From NCBI RefSeq assembly GCF_040066175.1, contig NZ_JBEAAM010000004.1, forward strand, positions 124,001 to 188,000: a DNA stretch of 64,000 bases. The letters are read 5' to 3'. Within the stretch, counting starts at the first letter, position 1; each line of letters opens with the position of its first letter. Origin of the DNA: Solimonas sp040066175. Lineage in GTDB: Bacteria > Pseudomonadota > Gammaproteobacteria > Nevskiales > Nevskiaceae. Below, piece after piece: positions 46,180 through 56,318 of this stretch. The position numbers and the translations under genes are program-made. The notes beneath the pieces are model-generated. The model was not told the origin of the DNA, searched no databases, and saw nothing but the letters and a program-made list of their open reading frames with translations.

Positions 46180-47367
46180 ATGACTCACGTGCCCCAGATC
46201 AAGGTTCCCGCCACCTACATGCGCGGGGGGACGAGCAAGGGCGTGTTCTTCCGCCTGCAGGATCTGCCCCTGCGCTGCCAGCAGCCCGGCGAGGCGCGCG
46301 ACCGCTTCCTGATGCGCGTGATCGGCTCGCCGGACCCTTATGCCGCGCACATCGACGGCATGGGCGGCGCGACGTCGAGCACCAGCAAATGCGTGATCCT
46401 GTCGAAGAGCACGCAGCCCGATCACGATGTCGATTACCTCTACGGCCAGATTGCGATCGACAAGGCTTTCGTGGACTGGTCCGGCAACTGCGGCAACCTG
46501 TCCACCGCGGCCGGCGCGTTCGCGATCCACGCCGGCCTCGTCGATCCCGCACGGATTCCGCACGACGGCACCTGCGTCGTGCGCATCTGGCAGGCCAACA
46601 TCCGCAAGACGATCATCGCCCACGTGCCGGTCACCGGCGGGCAAGTGCAGGAGACCGGAGACTTCGAGCTGGACGGCGTGACCTTTCCGGCCGCCGAGAT
46701 CGTGCTGGAGTTCATCGATCCGTCGGACGATGGTGACGAGGGCGGCTCGATGTTCCCCACCGGCCATCTCGTCGATGAGCTGGACGTGCCCGGCGTCGGC
46801 AGGCTCAAGGCGACGATGATCACCGCCGGCATCCCGACCGTGTTCGTCAATGCAGGCGAGATCGGCTGCACCGGCACCGAGCTGCGCGAGCAGATCAACA
46901 ACGATCCGCAGGCGCTGGCCAAATTCGAGGCGATCCGCGTCGCCGGTGCGTTGCGCATGGGTCTGATCAAGACGCCGGAGGAGGCGCAGAAGCGCCAGCA
47001 CACACCCAAGATCGCGTTCGTCGCGCCGCCGCGCGACTACGTCGCGTCCAGCGGCAGGACGATCCGGGCGGGCGATATCGACCTCAACGTGCGCGCGCTG
47101 TCGATGGGCAAGCTGCACCACGCGATGATGGGCACCGCCGCGGTGGCGATCGGCACCGCGGCCGCGATCCCCGGCACGCTGGTGAACCTGGCCGCCGGCG
47201 GCGGTGTCCGCGATGCGGTGCGCTTTGGCCATCCGTCCGGCACGCTGCGCGTCGGCGCGGCTGCCGCACAGGTCAACGGCGAGTGGGTCGTCAGGAAAGC
47301 GATCCTGTCGCGCTCGGCGCGCGTGCTGATGGAAGGCGCCGTGCGCGTGCCCGGCGATGCGTTCTGA
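46180..47367 (+). CDS. prpF: 2-methylaconitate cis-trans isomerase PrpF
   Basis: Converts the trans-2-methylaconitate-type product of AcnD to the cis form used by an aconitase. The 395-residue DapF-fold protein has PATYMRGGTSKGVFF at the start, GGATSSTSKC, WSGNCGNLSTAAGAF and GHPSGTLRVGA. The ATG at 46180 gives the canonical N-terminus. The stop is followed one base later by a perfect ribosome binding site for the next gene, so the SDR is read from the same mRNA. Confidence 0.95.
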   Translation: MTHVPQIKVPATYMRGGTSKGVFFRLQDLPLRCQQPGEARDRFLMRVIGSPDPYAAHIDGMGGATSSTSKCVILSKSTQPDHDVDYLYGQIAIDKAFVDWSGNCGNLSTAAGAFAIHAGLVDPARIPHDGTCVVRIWQANIRKTIIAHVPVTGGQVQETGDFELDGVTFPAAEIVLEFIDPSDDGDEGGSMFPTGHLVDELDVPGVGRLKATMITAGIPTVFVNAGEIGCTGTELREQINNDPQALAKFEAIRVAGALRMGLIKTPEEAQKRQHTPKIAFVAPPRDYVASSGRTIRAGDIDLNVRALSMGKLHHAMMGTAAVAIGTAAAIPGTLVNLAAGGGVRDAVRFGHPSGTLRVGAAAAQVNGEWVVRKAILSRSARVLMEGAVRVPGDAF

Positions 47368-47380
47368 AGGAGGCTGACCC

Positions 47381-48244
47381 GTGCCCTATCGTTCGGTATT
47401 CCGCGCCGGCCTGTTCGCCGGCCAGACCATCGTCGTCACCGGCGGCGGATCCGGCATCGGCCGCTGCACGGCGCACGAGCTGGCGGCGCTCGGCGCGACC
47501 GTGATCGTCACCGGGCGCAAGGCGGACAAGCTCGACGCCGTCGTCGCCGAGATCCGCGAGGATGGCGGCACGGCCGCGAGCCATGCCTTCGACATCCGTG
47601 ACGAGGAGGCCGTGAAAACGACGGTCAAGCAGATCCTCGCCGAGCACGGCAGGATCCACGGCCTGGTCAACAACGCCGGTGGCCAGTTTCCGATGCCGCT
47701 GGCGATGATTTCCAAGAAGGGCTGGGAGGCCGTCGTCGCCAACAACCTCACCGGGGGCTTCCTGGTGGCGCGCGAGGTCTATACGCAGTGCATGAAGAAG
47801 CACGGCGGCGCGATCGTCAACATGATCGCCGACATGTGGGGCGGCATGCCGGGCATGGGGCACAGCGGCGCGGCGCGGGCCGGCATGCTCAATTTCACCG
47901 AGACCGCCGCGATCGAATGGGGCGTGTCGGGCGTGCGCGTCAACGCGGTGGCGCCCGGCTACGTCGCCTCCAGCGGCATGGATCACTACGACCCGAACTT
48001 CGCCAGGGAAGTGATTCCCAGGCTGGCCGGCCTCGCGCCACTCAAGCGCATGGCCGAGGAGGCGGAGGTCAGCAGCGCCATCGTGTGGCTGCTGTCCGAG
48101 GGCGCGGCTTTCGTCACCGGGACCTGCATCAAGATCGATGGCGGCAGCAGCCTCGGGGCCAAGGCCTTCCCGTTGCTGGATCACCAGAACTCCACGCCGT
48201 ACCAGGGCTTCCACCGCGCGGTCAAACCCAAGGCGCTGGGCTGA
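47381..48244 (+). CDS. SDR family oxidoreductase, PECR/DECR type (acyl-CoA)
   Basis: A 287-residue short-chain dehydrogenase/reductase with VTGGGSGIG (NADP-binding), NNAGG and the C-terminal VNAVAPGYV. The usual YxxxK is replaced by GHSGAARAGM, the form seen in peroxisomal trans-2-enoyl-CoA reductase and dienoyl-CoA reductase relatives, so the substrate is probably an acyl-CoA. AGGAGG seven bases before the GTG start, 13 bp after prpF, ties it to the prp operon. It may correspond to the SDR of atu-like clusters. Without a Tyr at the standard place the catalytic mechanism differs from classical SDRs. Confidence 0.82.
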   Translation: MPYRSVFRAGLFAGQTIVVTGGGSGIGRCTAHELAALGATVIVTGRKADKLDAVVAEIREDGGTAASHAFDIRDEEAVKTTVKQILAEHGRIHGLVNNAGGQFPMPLAMISKKGWEAVVANNLTGGFLVAREVYTQCMKKHGGAIVNMIADMWGGMPGMGHSGAARAGMLNFTETAAIEWGVSGVRVNAVAPGYVASSGMDHYDPNFAREVIPRLAGLAPLKRMAEEAEVSSAIVWLLSEGAAFVTGTCIKIDGGSSLGAKAFPLLDHQNSTPYQGFHRAVKPKALG

Positions 48245-48297
48245 GCCGGAACCGGTCGTCGGGTCGCGGAAGGCGCGGCAGGCGAGCGTGTAGTAAT

Positions 48298-48311
48298 CGA
48301 GATTGTTCTCG
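48298..48311. promoter_or_regulatory. Inverted repeat upstream of the carboxylase operon
   Basis: CGAGA-TTGT-TCTCG lies in the 127-bp gap before the carboxylase beta gene, next to the AT-rich GGTAAATAAAGGTAAAAATATCG tract in pieces. It could be an operator in a promoter region; no clean -35/-10 pair is evident. Confidence 0.3.
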
Positions 48312-48371
48312 AATGACGCGGTAAATAAAGGTAAAAATATCGGCACCAAAGGCGTCCTGGAGGAGACGGAA

Positions 48372-49997
48372 GTGCCGATTATCGAATCGCGGGTCGATCC
48401 GTCCGATGCCCAGTTCCGGCAGAACCGCGAGGGCATGCTCAAGCTGATCGACGACTGGCGTGCGATCGAAGCCAAGGGCCGGGCCGAGGAGGAGGGCAAG
48501 CGCAGTCGCTTCCACCGGCGCGGGCAGATCCTGCCGCGCGAGCGCGTGCAGCTGATGCTCGACCGCGGCTCGCCGTGGCTGGAACTGTCCACGCTGGCCG
48601 GTTACCGCATGCACGACGACAAGGATGGGTCGCAGGCGGGCGGCAACCAGATCGCGGGCATCGGCTATGTGTCGGGCGTGCGCTGCATGCTCGGTGCCTC
48701 CAACTCGGCGATCAAGGGCGGCACGGTCACACCGTGGGGCATGCACAAGGGCCTGCGCATGCAGGAGATCGCGCTGCAGCAGAAACTGCCGGTCGTCTCG
48801 ATGATCGAGTCCGGCGGCGCCAATCTGATGTACCAGGCCGAGCTGTTCATCCCCGGTGGCCGGACCTTCGCCAACCAGGCGCGACTGTCGGCCGCCGGCA
48901 TCCCGCAGGTGACCGTCGTCCACGGATCGAGCACCGCCGGCGGTGCCTATCTGCCCGGCATGTCCGATTACGTGGTGATGGTGCGCAGGAATGCCAAGGT
49001 GTTCCTCGCCGGGCCGCCGCTGCTCAAGGCGGCCACCGGCGAGATCGCCAGCGACGAGGACCTGGGCGGCGCGGAGATGCACTGCCGGATCGCCGGGACC
49101 AGCGAGTTCATCGCCGAGAACGATGTCGATGGCATCCGCGTGGCGCGCGAGATCGTGCGCAATCTGAACTGGAACGCACAGCGTCCGCGCCTGGACCTGC
49201 TGCCGATTCGCGCGCCGCTGTACGACATCGACGAACTGTGCGGCGTCGTGCCGCCGGATTACCGCAAGCCCTTCGACTGCCGCGAGGTGATCGCACGCAT
49301 CGTCGATGGTTCGGAATTCCTCGACTTCAAGACCGAGTACGACGAGCAGACCATCTGCGGCCGCGCCGTGATCCACGGGCACGCCGTCGGCATCATCTCC
49401 AACAACGGTCCGATCACGGTCAAGGGCGCCACCAAGGCGGGTCAGTTCATCCAGCTGTGCTGCCAGTCCAACATGCCGATCGTCTATCTGATGAACACGA
49501 CCGGCTACATGGTTGGCACGGAGAGCGAACAGGGCGGCATCGTCAAGCACGGCTCCAAGATGATCCAGGCCGTCGCCAATGCGACGGTGCCACAGATCAC
49601 GATCGTCATCGGCGGATCGTTCGGTGCGGGCAACTACGGCATGTGCGGCCGCGGCTTCGACCCGCATTTCATCTTCGCCTGGCCCAACGCGCGCACGGCG
49701 GTGATGGGCGGCGAGCAGGCGGCCGGGGTGATGGAGATCGTCACGCGCGAGAAATGGGCCAAGGAAGGCAAGCAGCCCGGCGAGGCGGACGAGAAGATGC
49801 TGGCGATGTTTCGCCAGAACATCATCCATCAGTTCGACAAGGAATCGCACGCCTTCGCCGCGACCGCGCGCCTGTTCGACGACGGGCTGATCGACCCGCG
49901 CGACACTCGCAGGGTGCTGGGGCTGTGCCTGTCGATCACGCGCGAGGCCCAGGCGCGGCCGCTGTCGCCGAACACCTACGGTGTGGCGCGTTTCTAG
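48372..49997 (+). CDS. atuC: Geranyl-CoA-type acyl-CoA carboxylase, beta subunit
   Basis: The carboxyltransferase subunit of a biotin-dependent acyl-CoA carboxylase, 541 residues with two crotonase-like halves. MPIIESRVDP, FHRRGQILPRERVQLMLD, LAGYRMHDDKDG, MIESGGANLMYQAE and HGSSTAGGAYLPG match the AtuC/geranyl-CoA carboxylase branch better than the 3-methylcrotonyl-CoA or propionyl-CoA branches, as I recall them; the C-half has GGSFGAGNYGMCGR. AGGAG precedes the GTG at 48372; an upstream TTG at 48303 is rejected. It heads a three-gene set with the hydratase and biotin carboxylase. Confidence 0.75.
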   Translation: MPIIESRVDPSDAQFRQNREGMLKLIDDWRAIEAKGRAEEEGKRSRFHRRGQILPRERVQLMLDRGSPWLELSTLAGYRMHDDKDGSQAGGNQIAGIGYVSGVRCMLGASNSAIKGGTVTPWGMHKGLRMQEIALQQKLPVVSMIESGGANLMYQAELFIPGGRTFANQARLSAAGIPQVTVVHGSSTAGGAYLPGMSDYVVMVRRNAKVFLAGPPLLKAATGEIASDEDLGGAEMHCRIAGTSEFIAENDVDGIRVAREIVRNLNWNAQRPRLDLLPIRAPLYDIDELCGVVPPDYRKPFDCREVIARIVDGSEFLDFKTEYDEQTICGRAVIHGHAVGIISNNGPITVKGATKAGQFIQLCCQSNMPIVYLMNTTGYMVGTESEQGGIVKHGSKMIQAVANATVPQITIVIGGSFGAGNYGMCGRGFDPHFIFAWPNARTAVMGGEQAAGVMEIVTREKWAKEGKQPGEADEKMLAMFRQNIIHQFDKESHAFAATARLFDDGLIDPRDTRRVLGLCLSITREAQARPLSPNTYGVARF

Positions 49998-50002
49998 GAG
50001 CG

Positions 50003-50824
50003 ATGCGCATGGAACTTCCCGAATGCAGGACGCTGTTGCTCCGGCTGGAGCAGGGCGTGCTGTGGCTGACGCTGAATCGTCCCGACGCGCGCAACGCCAT
50101 GGACATGGACATGCTCGCGGAGATCGGTGCGGTGTTCGCACGGATCGCGGAGGAGCCGGGGTGCGTGCGCGCCGTGGTGCTGCGCGGCGCCGGCGGGCAT
50201 TTCTGCGCCGGTGGCGATCTCAAGGGCATGCTCGCCGGAGGCGTGAAGCTGCCCGCGACCGGCACGGACGATCCGATCATGGCGATGAACCGCGCCTTCG
50301 GCGCGATGCTGCGACAGGTCGCACAGGCTCCGCCGGTGGTGATCGCGGTCTGTGACGGCGCGGTGATGGGCGGCGGCTTTGGGCTCGCCTGTGTCTCCGA
50401 CGTCGCCTTCGCACACGTCGATGCGAGGTTCGGTCTGCCGGAGACCACGCGCGGCTTGCCGCCGGCGCAGATCGCGCCGTTCGTCGTCGAACGCATCGGT
50501 CTGACCCAGGCGCGCAGGCTGTGCCTGACCGGTGTGACGATCCGCGGCGGCGACGCGCTGCGTCTGGGCCTGGTGCACGAGGTGTTCGAAGACGAGGACG
50601 CGTTGCAGACACGGCTGCGGGACACGCTCACACAGGTCCGCCAATGTGCGCCGCAGGCCAATGCGCTGACCAAGCAGATCCTGATGAATGCCGCGCGCCT
50701 GGAGATCGACGCGGTGCTCGACGACGCGGCGCGCAAGTTTGCCGCCAGCGTGCGCGGCCCCGAGGCGCCGGAAGGCATCGCGGCCTTCATGCAGAGACGC
50801 GCGCCCAGTTGGTCTCAGCCCTGA
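50003..50824 (+). CDS. atuE: Enoyl-CoA hydratase, isohexenylglutaconyl-CoA hydratase-like
   Basis: A 273-residue crotonase-fold protein. GHFCAGGDLKGM and VMGGGFGLACVSD form the oxyanion hole, and FGLPETTRGLPPAQIAPF holds the acid/base Glu. In the atu pathway the AtuE hydratase acts on the product of geranyl-CoA carboxylase; its place between the two carboxylase genes supports that reading. The start is the ATG at 50003 (a second ATG follows at 50009), with TAGGAG just before it overlapping the previous stop. Confidence 0.72.
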   Translation: MRMELPECRTLLLRLEQGVLWLTLNRPDARNAMDMDMLAEIGAVFARIAEEPGCVRAVVLRGAGGHFCAGGDLKGMLAGGVKLPATGTDDPIMAMNRAFGAMLRQVAQAPPVVIAVCDGAVMGGGFGLACVSDVAFAHVDARFGLPETTRGLPPAQIAPFVVERIGLTQARRLCLTGVTIRGGDALRLGLVHEVFEDEDALQTRLRDTLTQVRQCAPQANALTKQILMNAARLEIDAVLDDAARKFAASVRGPEAPEGIAAFMQRRAPSWSQP

Positions 50825-50837
50825 GGAAGCCGGGAAG

Positions 50838-52835
<1,998 letters not shown>

Positions 52836-52882
52836 GCTCTCCTGCCGCTCCAGTGACCGGCTGACAGCCACGCAAACAAGAA

Positions 52883-52910
52883 ACCCCCGCCGCGTTGCCG
52901 CGGCGGGGGT
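52883..52910 (-). terminator. Rho-independent terminator of the OmpA-family gene
   Basis: A perfect 12-bp stem (ACCCCCGCCGCG / CGCGGCGGGGGT) with a TTGC loop. On the minus strand it is followed by TTCTTGTTTG, so it terminates leftward transcription of the six-repeat OmpA gene; it may also stop the converging carboxylase mRNA. Confidence 0.85.
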
Positions 52911-52936
52911 CGTGCATCGCCACTCCGGGGCGCCGC

Positions 52937-54457
52937 TTACTCGATCACCTTGAGTTCCACGCGGCGGTTCTCCTCGCGGCCCGCGTCGGTCTCGTTGGTG
53001 GCGATCGGCCGGCTCTCGCCGTAACCCACCGGCTTCATGCGCTTGCCCTTCACGCCGCGGCCTTCGAGATAGACCTTGACGGCATTGGCGCGGCGCTCGG
53101 AGAGGCCGAGGTTGTAGGCGTCGCTGCCGATGGCATCAGTGTGGCCTTCGAGCTCGACGTCGATGTTGGGGTAGGCCTGCAGCGTCTGCGCGACTTCGTT
53201 GAGGATCTCGCGCGCGGCCGGCGTGAGCCGATCGGAGTCGAACTCGAACTTCACGCCGCGCAGGATGAAGTTCTTGTCGATCGCGCAGCCGTTGGCATCG
53301 GCCTGTTCACCCGGACGCGGCTTGCGGCAATCGCCGGTCAGCGCGCAGCCGTTGGGCAGGACCTTGGCGCCCGCGGGCGTCCTCGGGCACTCGTCCATGT
53401 AGTCGGGGACGCCGTCGCCGTCGGAATCGAGCGGGCAGCCGTCAGGGCCGACCGGGATGCCCGGCGGCGTGCCGGGGCACTTGTCGAGTTCGTCGGGGAT
53501 GCCGTCACCGTCGCGGTCTTCGAGCGAGCAGCCTTCCGCGTTGACGCGGGTGCCGGGGCGCGTGCCGGGGCACTTGTCGAGGTAATCGGGCACGCCGTCG
53601 CCGTCGGAATCGAGCGGGCAGCCATTGGTATTGACCGGCACGCCCTTGGGCGTGTTCGGGCACTGGTCGCGGCTGTCGGGCACGCCGTCACCGTCGCTGT
53701 CGAGCTCGCAGCCGTCCTTGCCGACGAGCACGCCCTTGGGCGTGTTCGGGCACTTGTCGAGATAATCCGGCACGCCGTCGCCATCGAGGTCCATCGGACA
53801 GCCGTCGGAATACACGGCGACGCCCTTGGGCGTGTCCGGGCACTTGTCGCGCGAATCCGGCACGCCGTCGCCATCCTGGTCGTAGGGATCGGCGCCGAAC
53901 TTGTACGACACGCCCACCGCGCCGGACCACAGGTAGAACACGTCGTCCGGGACGGTCACACCGTTCTCGGTGGTCTCGCTGATGTAGTCGAGGTTGTAGC
54001 GCACGTCGAGACGCGCGTCCCAGCGCTCGGTCAGCTTGAACAGCGCGCCGCCGCCGGCGCCCAGGCCGACACCGTTGATGCCGCTGACAGTCAGGAAGTC
54101 GATCGTGTGGCCGTTGCCGTTGATCAGCAGGTACGGACGGATCTTGGCGGACTCCGGCGCAAAGAAGCCGACGGCGTTGACGCCCAGCGTCCAGCGCTTG
54201 TAGATGTTGCCCGCTGGCAGGTGGCTGACATCGAGGCCGCTGTAGTTGGCTTCGACTTCCAGGTTGAGCAGCGGGCTGATGGGCTTGCCGAGGATCAGGC
54301 CGCCGAAAATGCCGGCGTCCTGCTCGTTGCTGTCCGACACCACGCCGCCGATCATCGGCGCGACGTACCAGCGGTCGTCGAACTCCTTGCCCTGGGCAGC
54401 GGGTACGACGGTCCCCAACAACAGCGCGACGGCGCTCAGCCATGCGTGCTTCGGCAT
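52937..54457 (-). CDS. OmpA family protein with six TSP3 repeats
   Basis: A 506-residue outer-membrane protein: signal peptide (cleavage near PAAQG), a beta-barrel-like domain to about residue 190, six thrombospondin type-3 calcium-binding repeats (D.DGDG(V/I)PD..D.CP units, about residues 193-369) and a C-terminal OmpA peptidoglycan-binding domain (EGHTDAIGSDAYN, GYGESRPIATNET, NRRVELKV). A start codon TTG in frame six bases earlier is rejected in favour of the ATG with GGAG seven bases upstream. A one-repeat relative is at 32865. It diverges from the Ig-like lipoprotein gene. Confidence 0.88.
   Translation of the reverse strand: MPKHAWLSAVALLLGTVVPAAQGKEFDDRWYVAPMIGGVVSDSNEQDAGIFGGLILGKPISPLLNLEVEANYSGLDVSHLPAGNIYKRWTLGVNAVGFFAPESAKIRPYLLINGNGHTIDFLTVSGINGVGLGAGGGALFKLTERWDARLDVRYNLDYISETTENGVTVPDDVFYLWSGAVGVSYKFGADPYDQDGDGVPDSRDKCPDTPKGVAVYSDGCPMDLDGDGVPDYLDKCPNTPKGVLVGKDGCELDSDGDGVPDSRDQCPNTPKGVPVNTNGCPLDSDGDGVPDYLDKCPGTRPGTRVNAEGCSLEDRDGDGIPDELDKCPGTPPGIPVGPDGCPLDSDGDGVPDYMDECPRTPAGAKVLPNGCALTGDCRKPRPGEQADANGCAIDKNFILRGVKFEFDSDRLTPAAREILNEVAQTLQAYPNIDVELEGHTDAIGSDAYNLGLSERRANAVKVYLEGRGVKGKRMKPVGYGESRPIATNETDAGREENRRVELKVIE
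53351..53881 (-). repeat. Tandem TSP3-encoding repeats in the OmpA-family gene
   Basis: Six tandem units of about 87-93 bases, each encoding D-x-DGDGxPDxxDxCP and ending in a GC(P/E/S/A)-type turn. The unit DNA is similar but not identical, so recombination-driven copy-number change is possible. Confidence 0.85.
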
Positions 54458-54585
54458 CTGCAATCTCCAGTCCCTGATTTAGCGTTGATCCCCAACGAAC
54501 ATGAGGAATGTCCGGTTCGCCGACCCCTGGCTGCGCATGCTGGTTCTCAGTATGCGGAGCCGCAGGTCACTCTTCGGCAGCACTC

Positions 54586-54613
54586 TTCACGGCAACTTGG
54601 AATGCATTATGAT
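54586..54613 (+). promoter_or_regulatory. Candidate promoter of the Ig-like lipoprotein gene
   Basis: TTCACG, a 16-base spacer, then TATGAT, about 85 bases before the lipoprotein ATG at 54695 in the divergent gap (54458-54694). An inverted repeat GCCGT-N10-ACGGC (54627-54646) follows shortly downstream and could be an operator or a leader hairpin. Confidence 0.4.
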
Positions 54614-54694
54614 GTCACGCAGTGATGCCGTAAATAAGAGAACGGCTTGGCGTTGTCGGTGGACACTTCACTCAATACGGTGGGAGCCCCTTTG

Positions 54695-56203
54695 ATGAAA
54701 GCGTTTCGCGCATGGGCACTGATGCTCGCAGCAGTCCTCGCGGGCTGCGGTGATGGCAGCATCCAGAGCCCGGACTTCACGACCCAGTTGGTGAGCCTGC
54801 GTGTCGAAGTCGACCGATCGAATCCAGCCCTGGGTGAGACGGTTCAGTTCACCGCGATCGGAACCTTCACCAATCCGCCCGGCTCGGCGACGGAGACCTA
54901 CGAGCAGGCCGTCACAAACGTGAACTGGACGTCGAGCAACGACAGCGTGCTGACGGTCAGCGCCTCCGGCGCGGGCACGACGGTCGCGCAGGGCACGGTG
55001 ACGGTGACCGGCGAACGCGATGGTGTTTCCGATGACGTCGTGGTGTCGGTCGGCGCGCCGCGCCTGACCAGTCTGGTGATCGAGCCGCCCGCCGCATCGA
55101 TCCCGCTGGGGGGGGCCACGAACTATTTCGCGCGCGGTCGCTACACCGACAACGTCACGCGTGATCTGCCGCCGGGATCGACGGTCAACTGGACCATCGT
55201 CAATCCCGACATCGCGACGCTGACGCCGACCACCGGCGTGACCACGCGGGCGGATTCGACGGCGATCGGCAGCACCACGGTGCGCGCGACCACGCCGGCA
55301 CCCGGCGGCGGCACCCTGTCGGCCAACGCCGGCCTGACCGTCACCGGCGCGACGCTCAGCGCGGTCGAGTACGTCAAGCCGGCGGGCTTCACCAAGACTG
55401 ACGACAACAAGTACACGGTGTTCGTCGGTGATGTGCCGTTCGAGATCTACGGCAGGTTCTCCGACAACTCGGTCCAGCAGCTCAGCGGTGCCAACTACAC
55501 GGTCAACTGGAGCAGCTCGGCGCCGGCGGTGATCAACAATCCTGGCAGCGACGCGCAGTTCCAGGCGCTGTCGCTGGGCAGCGCCGACGTGACCGGCCGC
55601 GTGACCAATCCGCCGGGCGCCGTGCCGGATTCGGCCGTGGCCAACGTGACGGTCGCCCCGGTGAATCAGTTCTGCGTCACCGAATTCGTCAATCCGCCGG
55701 CGGTCGCCCGTGCGAGCAGCAGTAATGCCTGCGTCGCACCGGCGTGCACCGTGTCGCAGCCGGGCAATGTCGTCGATGGCAACCTCGAGTCCTATGCGAC
55801 GCTGACGGTGAACCTGGGGCTGCTGATGCAGGCCAGTCTGGGGATCGACGTCTATGACACCACGCAGCAGAAACTGGTGGTCGGTCAGCGTGCCGGCTTC
55901 GCGGTCAGCCGGCCGTCGTCGCTGCTGTCGCTGGACCTGCTGGGTTCACTGACCATCGACACGCTGCAGTGCGCACCCGACAACACTTGCACCGTTGTCG
56001 AAAGCTTCGACGGCCAGTCCACACTTCTAGGGTTAGACCTGCTCGGCCTGATCGGTGGGCAGGAGGTGTCCCTGCTGTCGACCCCTCCACTGGCACAGTC
56101 TGCCAATGGTTTGCGTCTAATCTACCAGGCAGACGCGCTGGTTGCTCTGCTGACTGCAGTCAATGTGCATACCGCCTGTCCGGTGGCGGTGCCACCGCAG
56201 TAG
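54695..56203 (+). CDS. Lipoprotein with bacterial Ig-like repeats
   Basis: A 502-residue predicted lipoprotein with lipobox VLAGC (Cys at about residue 19) followed by three or so BIG2-like domains, each with an NWTSSNDS/NWSSSAP-type strand and VTGxxxG motifs, then a C-terminal region (about 330-500) with a Cys-rich stretch (SSNACVAPACTVS) of unknown fold. GGGAG upstream supports the ATG at 54695. The design parallels the lipoprotein at 20901. It ends at a strong terminator. A surface or periplasmic role is inferred. Confidence 0.8.
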   Translation: MKAFRAWALMLAAVLAGCGDGSIQSPDFTTQLVSLRVEVDRSNPALGETVQFTAIGTFTNPPGSATETYEQAVTNVNWTSSNDSVLTVSASGAGTTVAQGTVTVTGERDGVSDDVVVSVGAPRLTSLVIEPPAASIPLGGATNYFARGRYTDNVTRDLPPGSTVNWTIVNPDIATLTPTTGVTTRADSTAIGSTTVRATTPAPGGGTLSANAGLTVTGATLSAVEYVKPAGFTKTDDNKYTVFVGDVPFEIYGRFSDNSVQQLSGANYTVNWSSSAPAVINNPGSDAQFQALSLGSADVTGRVTNPPGAVPDSAVANVTVAPVNQFCVTEFVNPPAVARASSSNACVAPACTVSQPGNVVDGNLESYATLTVNLGLLMQASLGIDVYDTTQQKLVVGQRAGFAVSRPSSLLSLDLLGSLTIDTLQCAPDNTCTVVESFDGQSTLLGLDLLGLIGGQEVSLLSTPPLAQSANGLRLIYQADALVALLTAVNVHTACPVAVPPQ

Positions 56204-56221
56204 CGCGGTGGTTTGACCGAT

Positions 56222-56247
56222 ACGAGGGGCGCTGCGGCGCCCCTCGT
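56222..56247 (+). terminator. Terminator after the Ig-like lipoprotein gene
   Basis: An 11-bp perfect stem (ACGAGGGGCGC / GCGCCCCTCGT) with a TGCG loop, followed by CGTTTG. Strong hairpin 18 bp after the stop codon, separating the lipoprotein gene from the convergent acyl-CoA dehydrogenase. Confidence 0.7.
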
Positions 56248-56318
56248 CGTTTGCGACACGGTGTCGCGAGCCCGACGCCGGCGGGCGAGCGCGGGTGCGG
56301 GCGCTGCCGCCGACCGCA

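Noticed and set aside
42954..46181. A long minus-strand open frame opposite acnD and prpF
   Set aside because: Antisense shadow of acnD and its neighbours, with no family features and no start signal.
47381..48244. SDR gene as an inactive pseudogene because YxxxK is missing
   Set aside because: The replacement matches the form found in PECR-type acyl-CoA SDRs and the rest of the protein is intact.
48303..48371. Longer N-terminus for the carboxylase beta subunit from the TTG at 48303
   Set aside because: This segment is AT-rich promoter-like DNA; the GTG at 48372 has AGGAG and begins the conserved protein.
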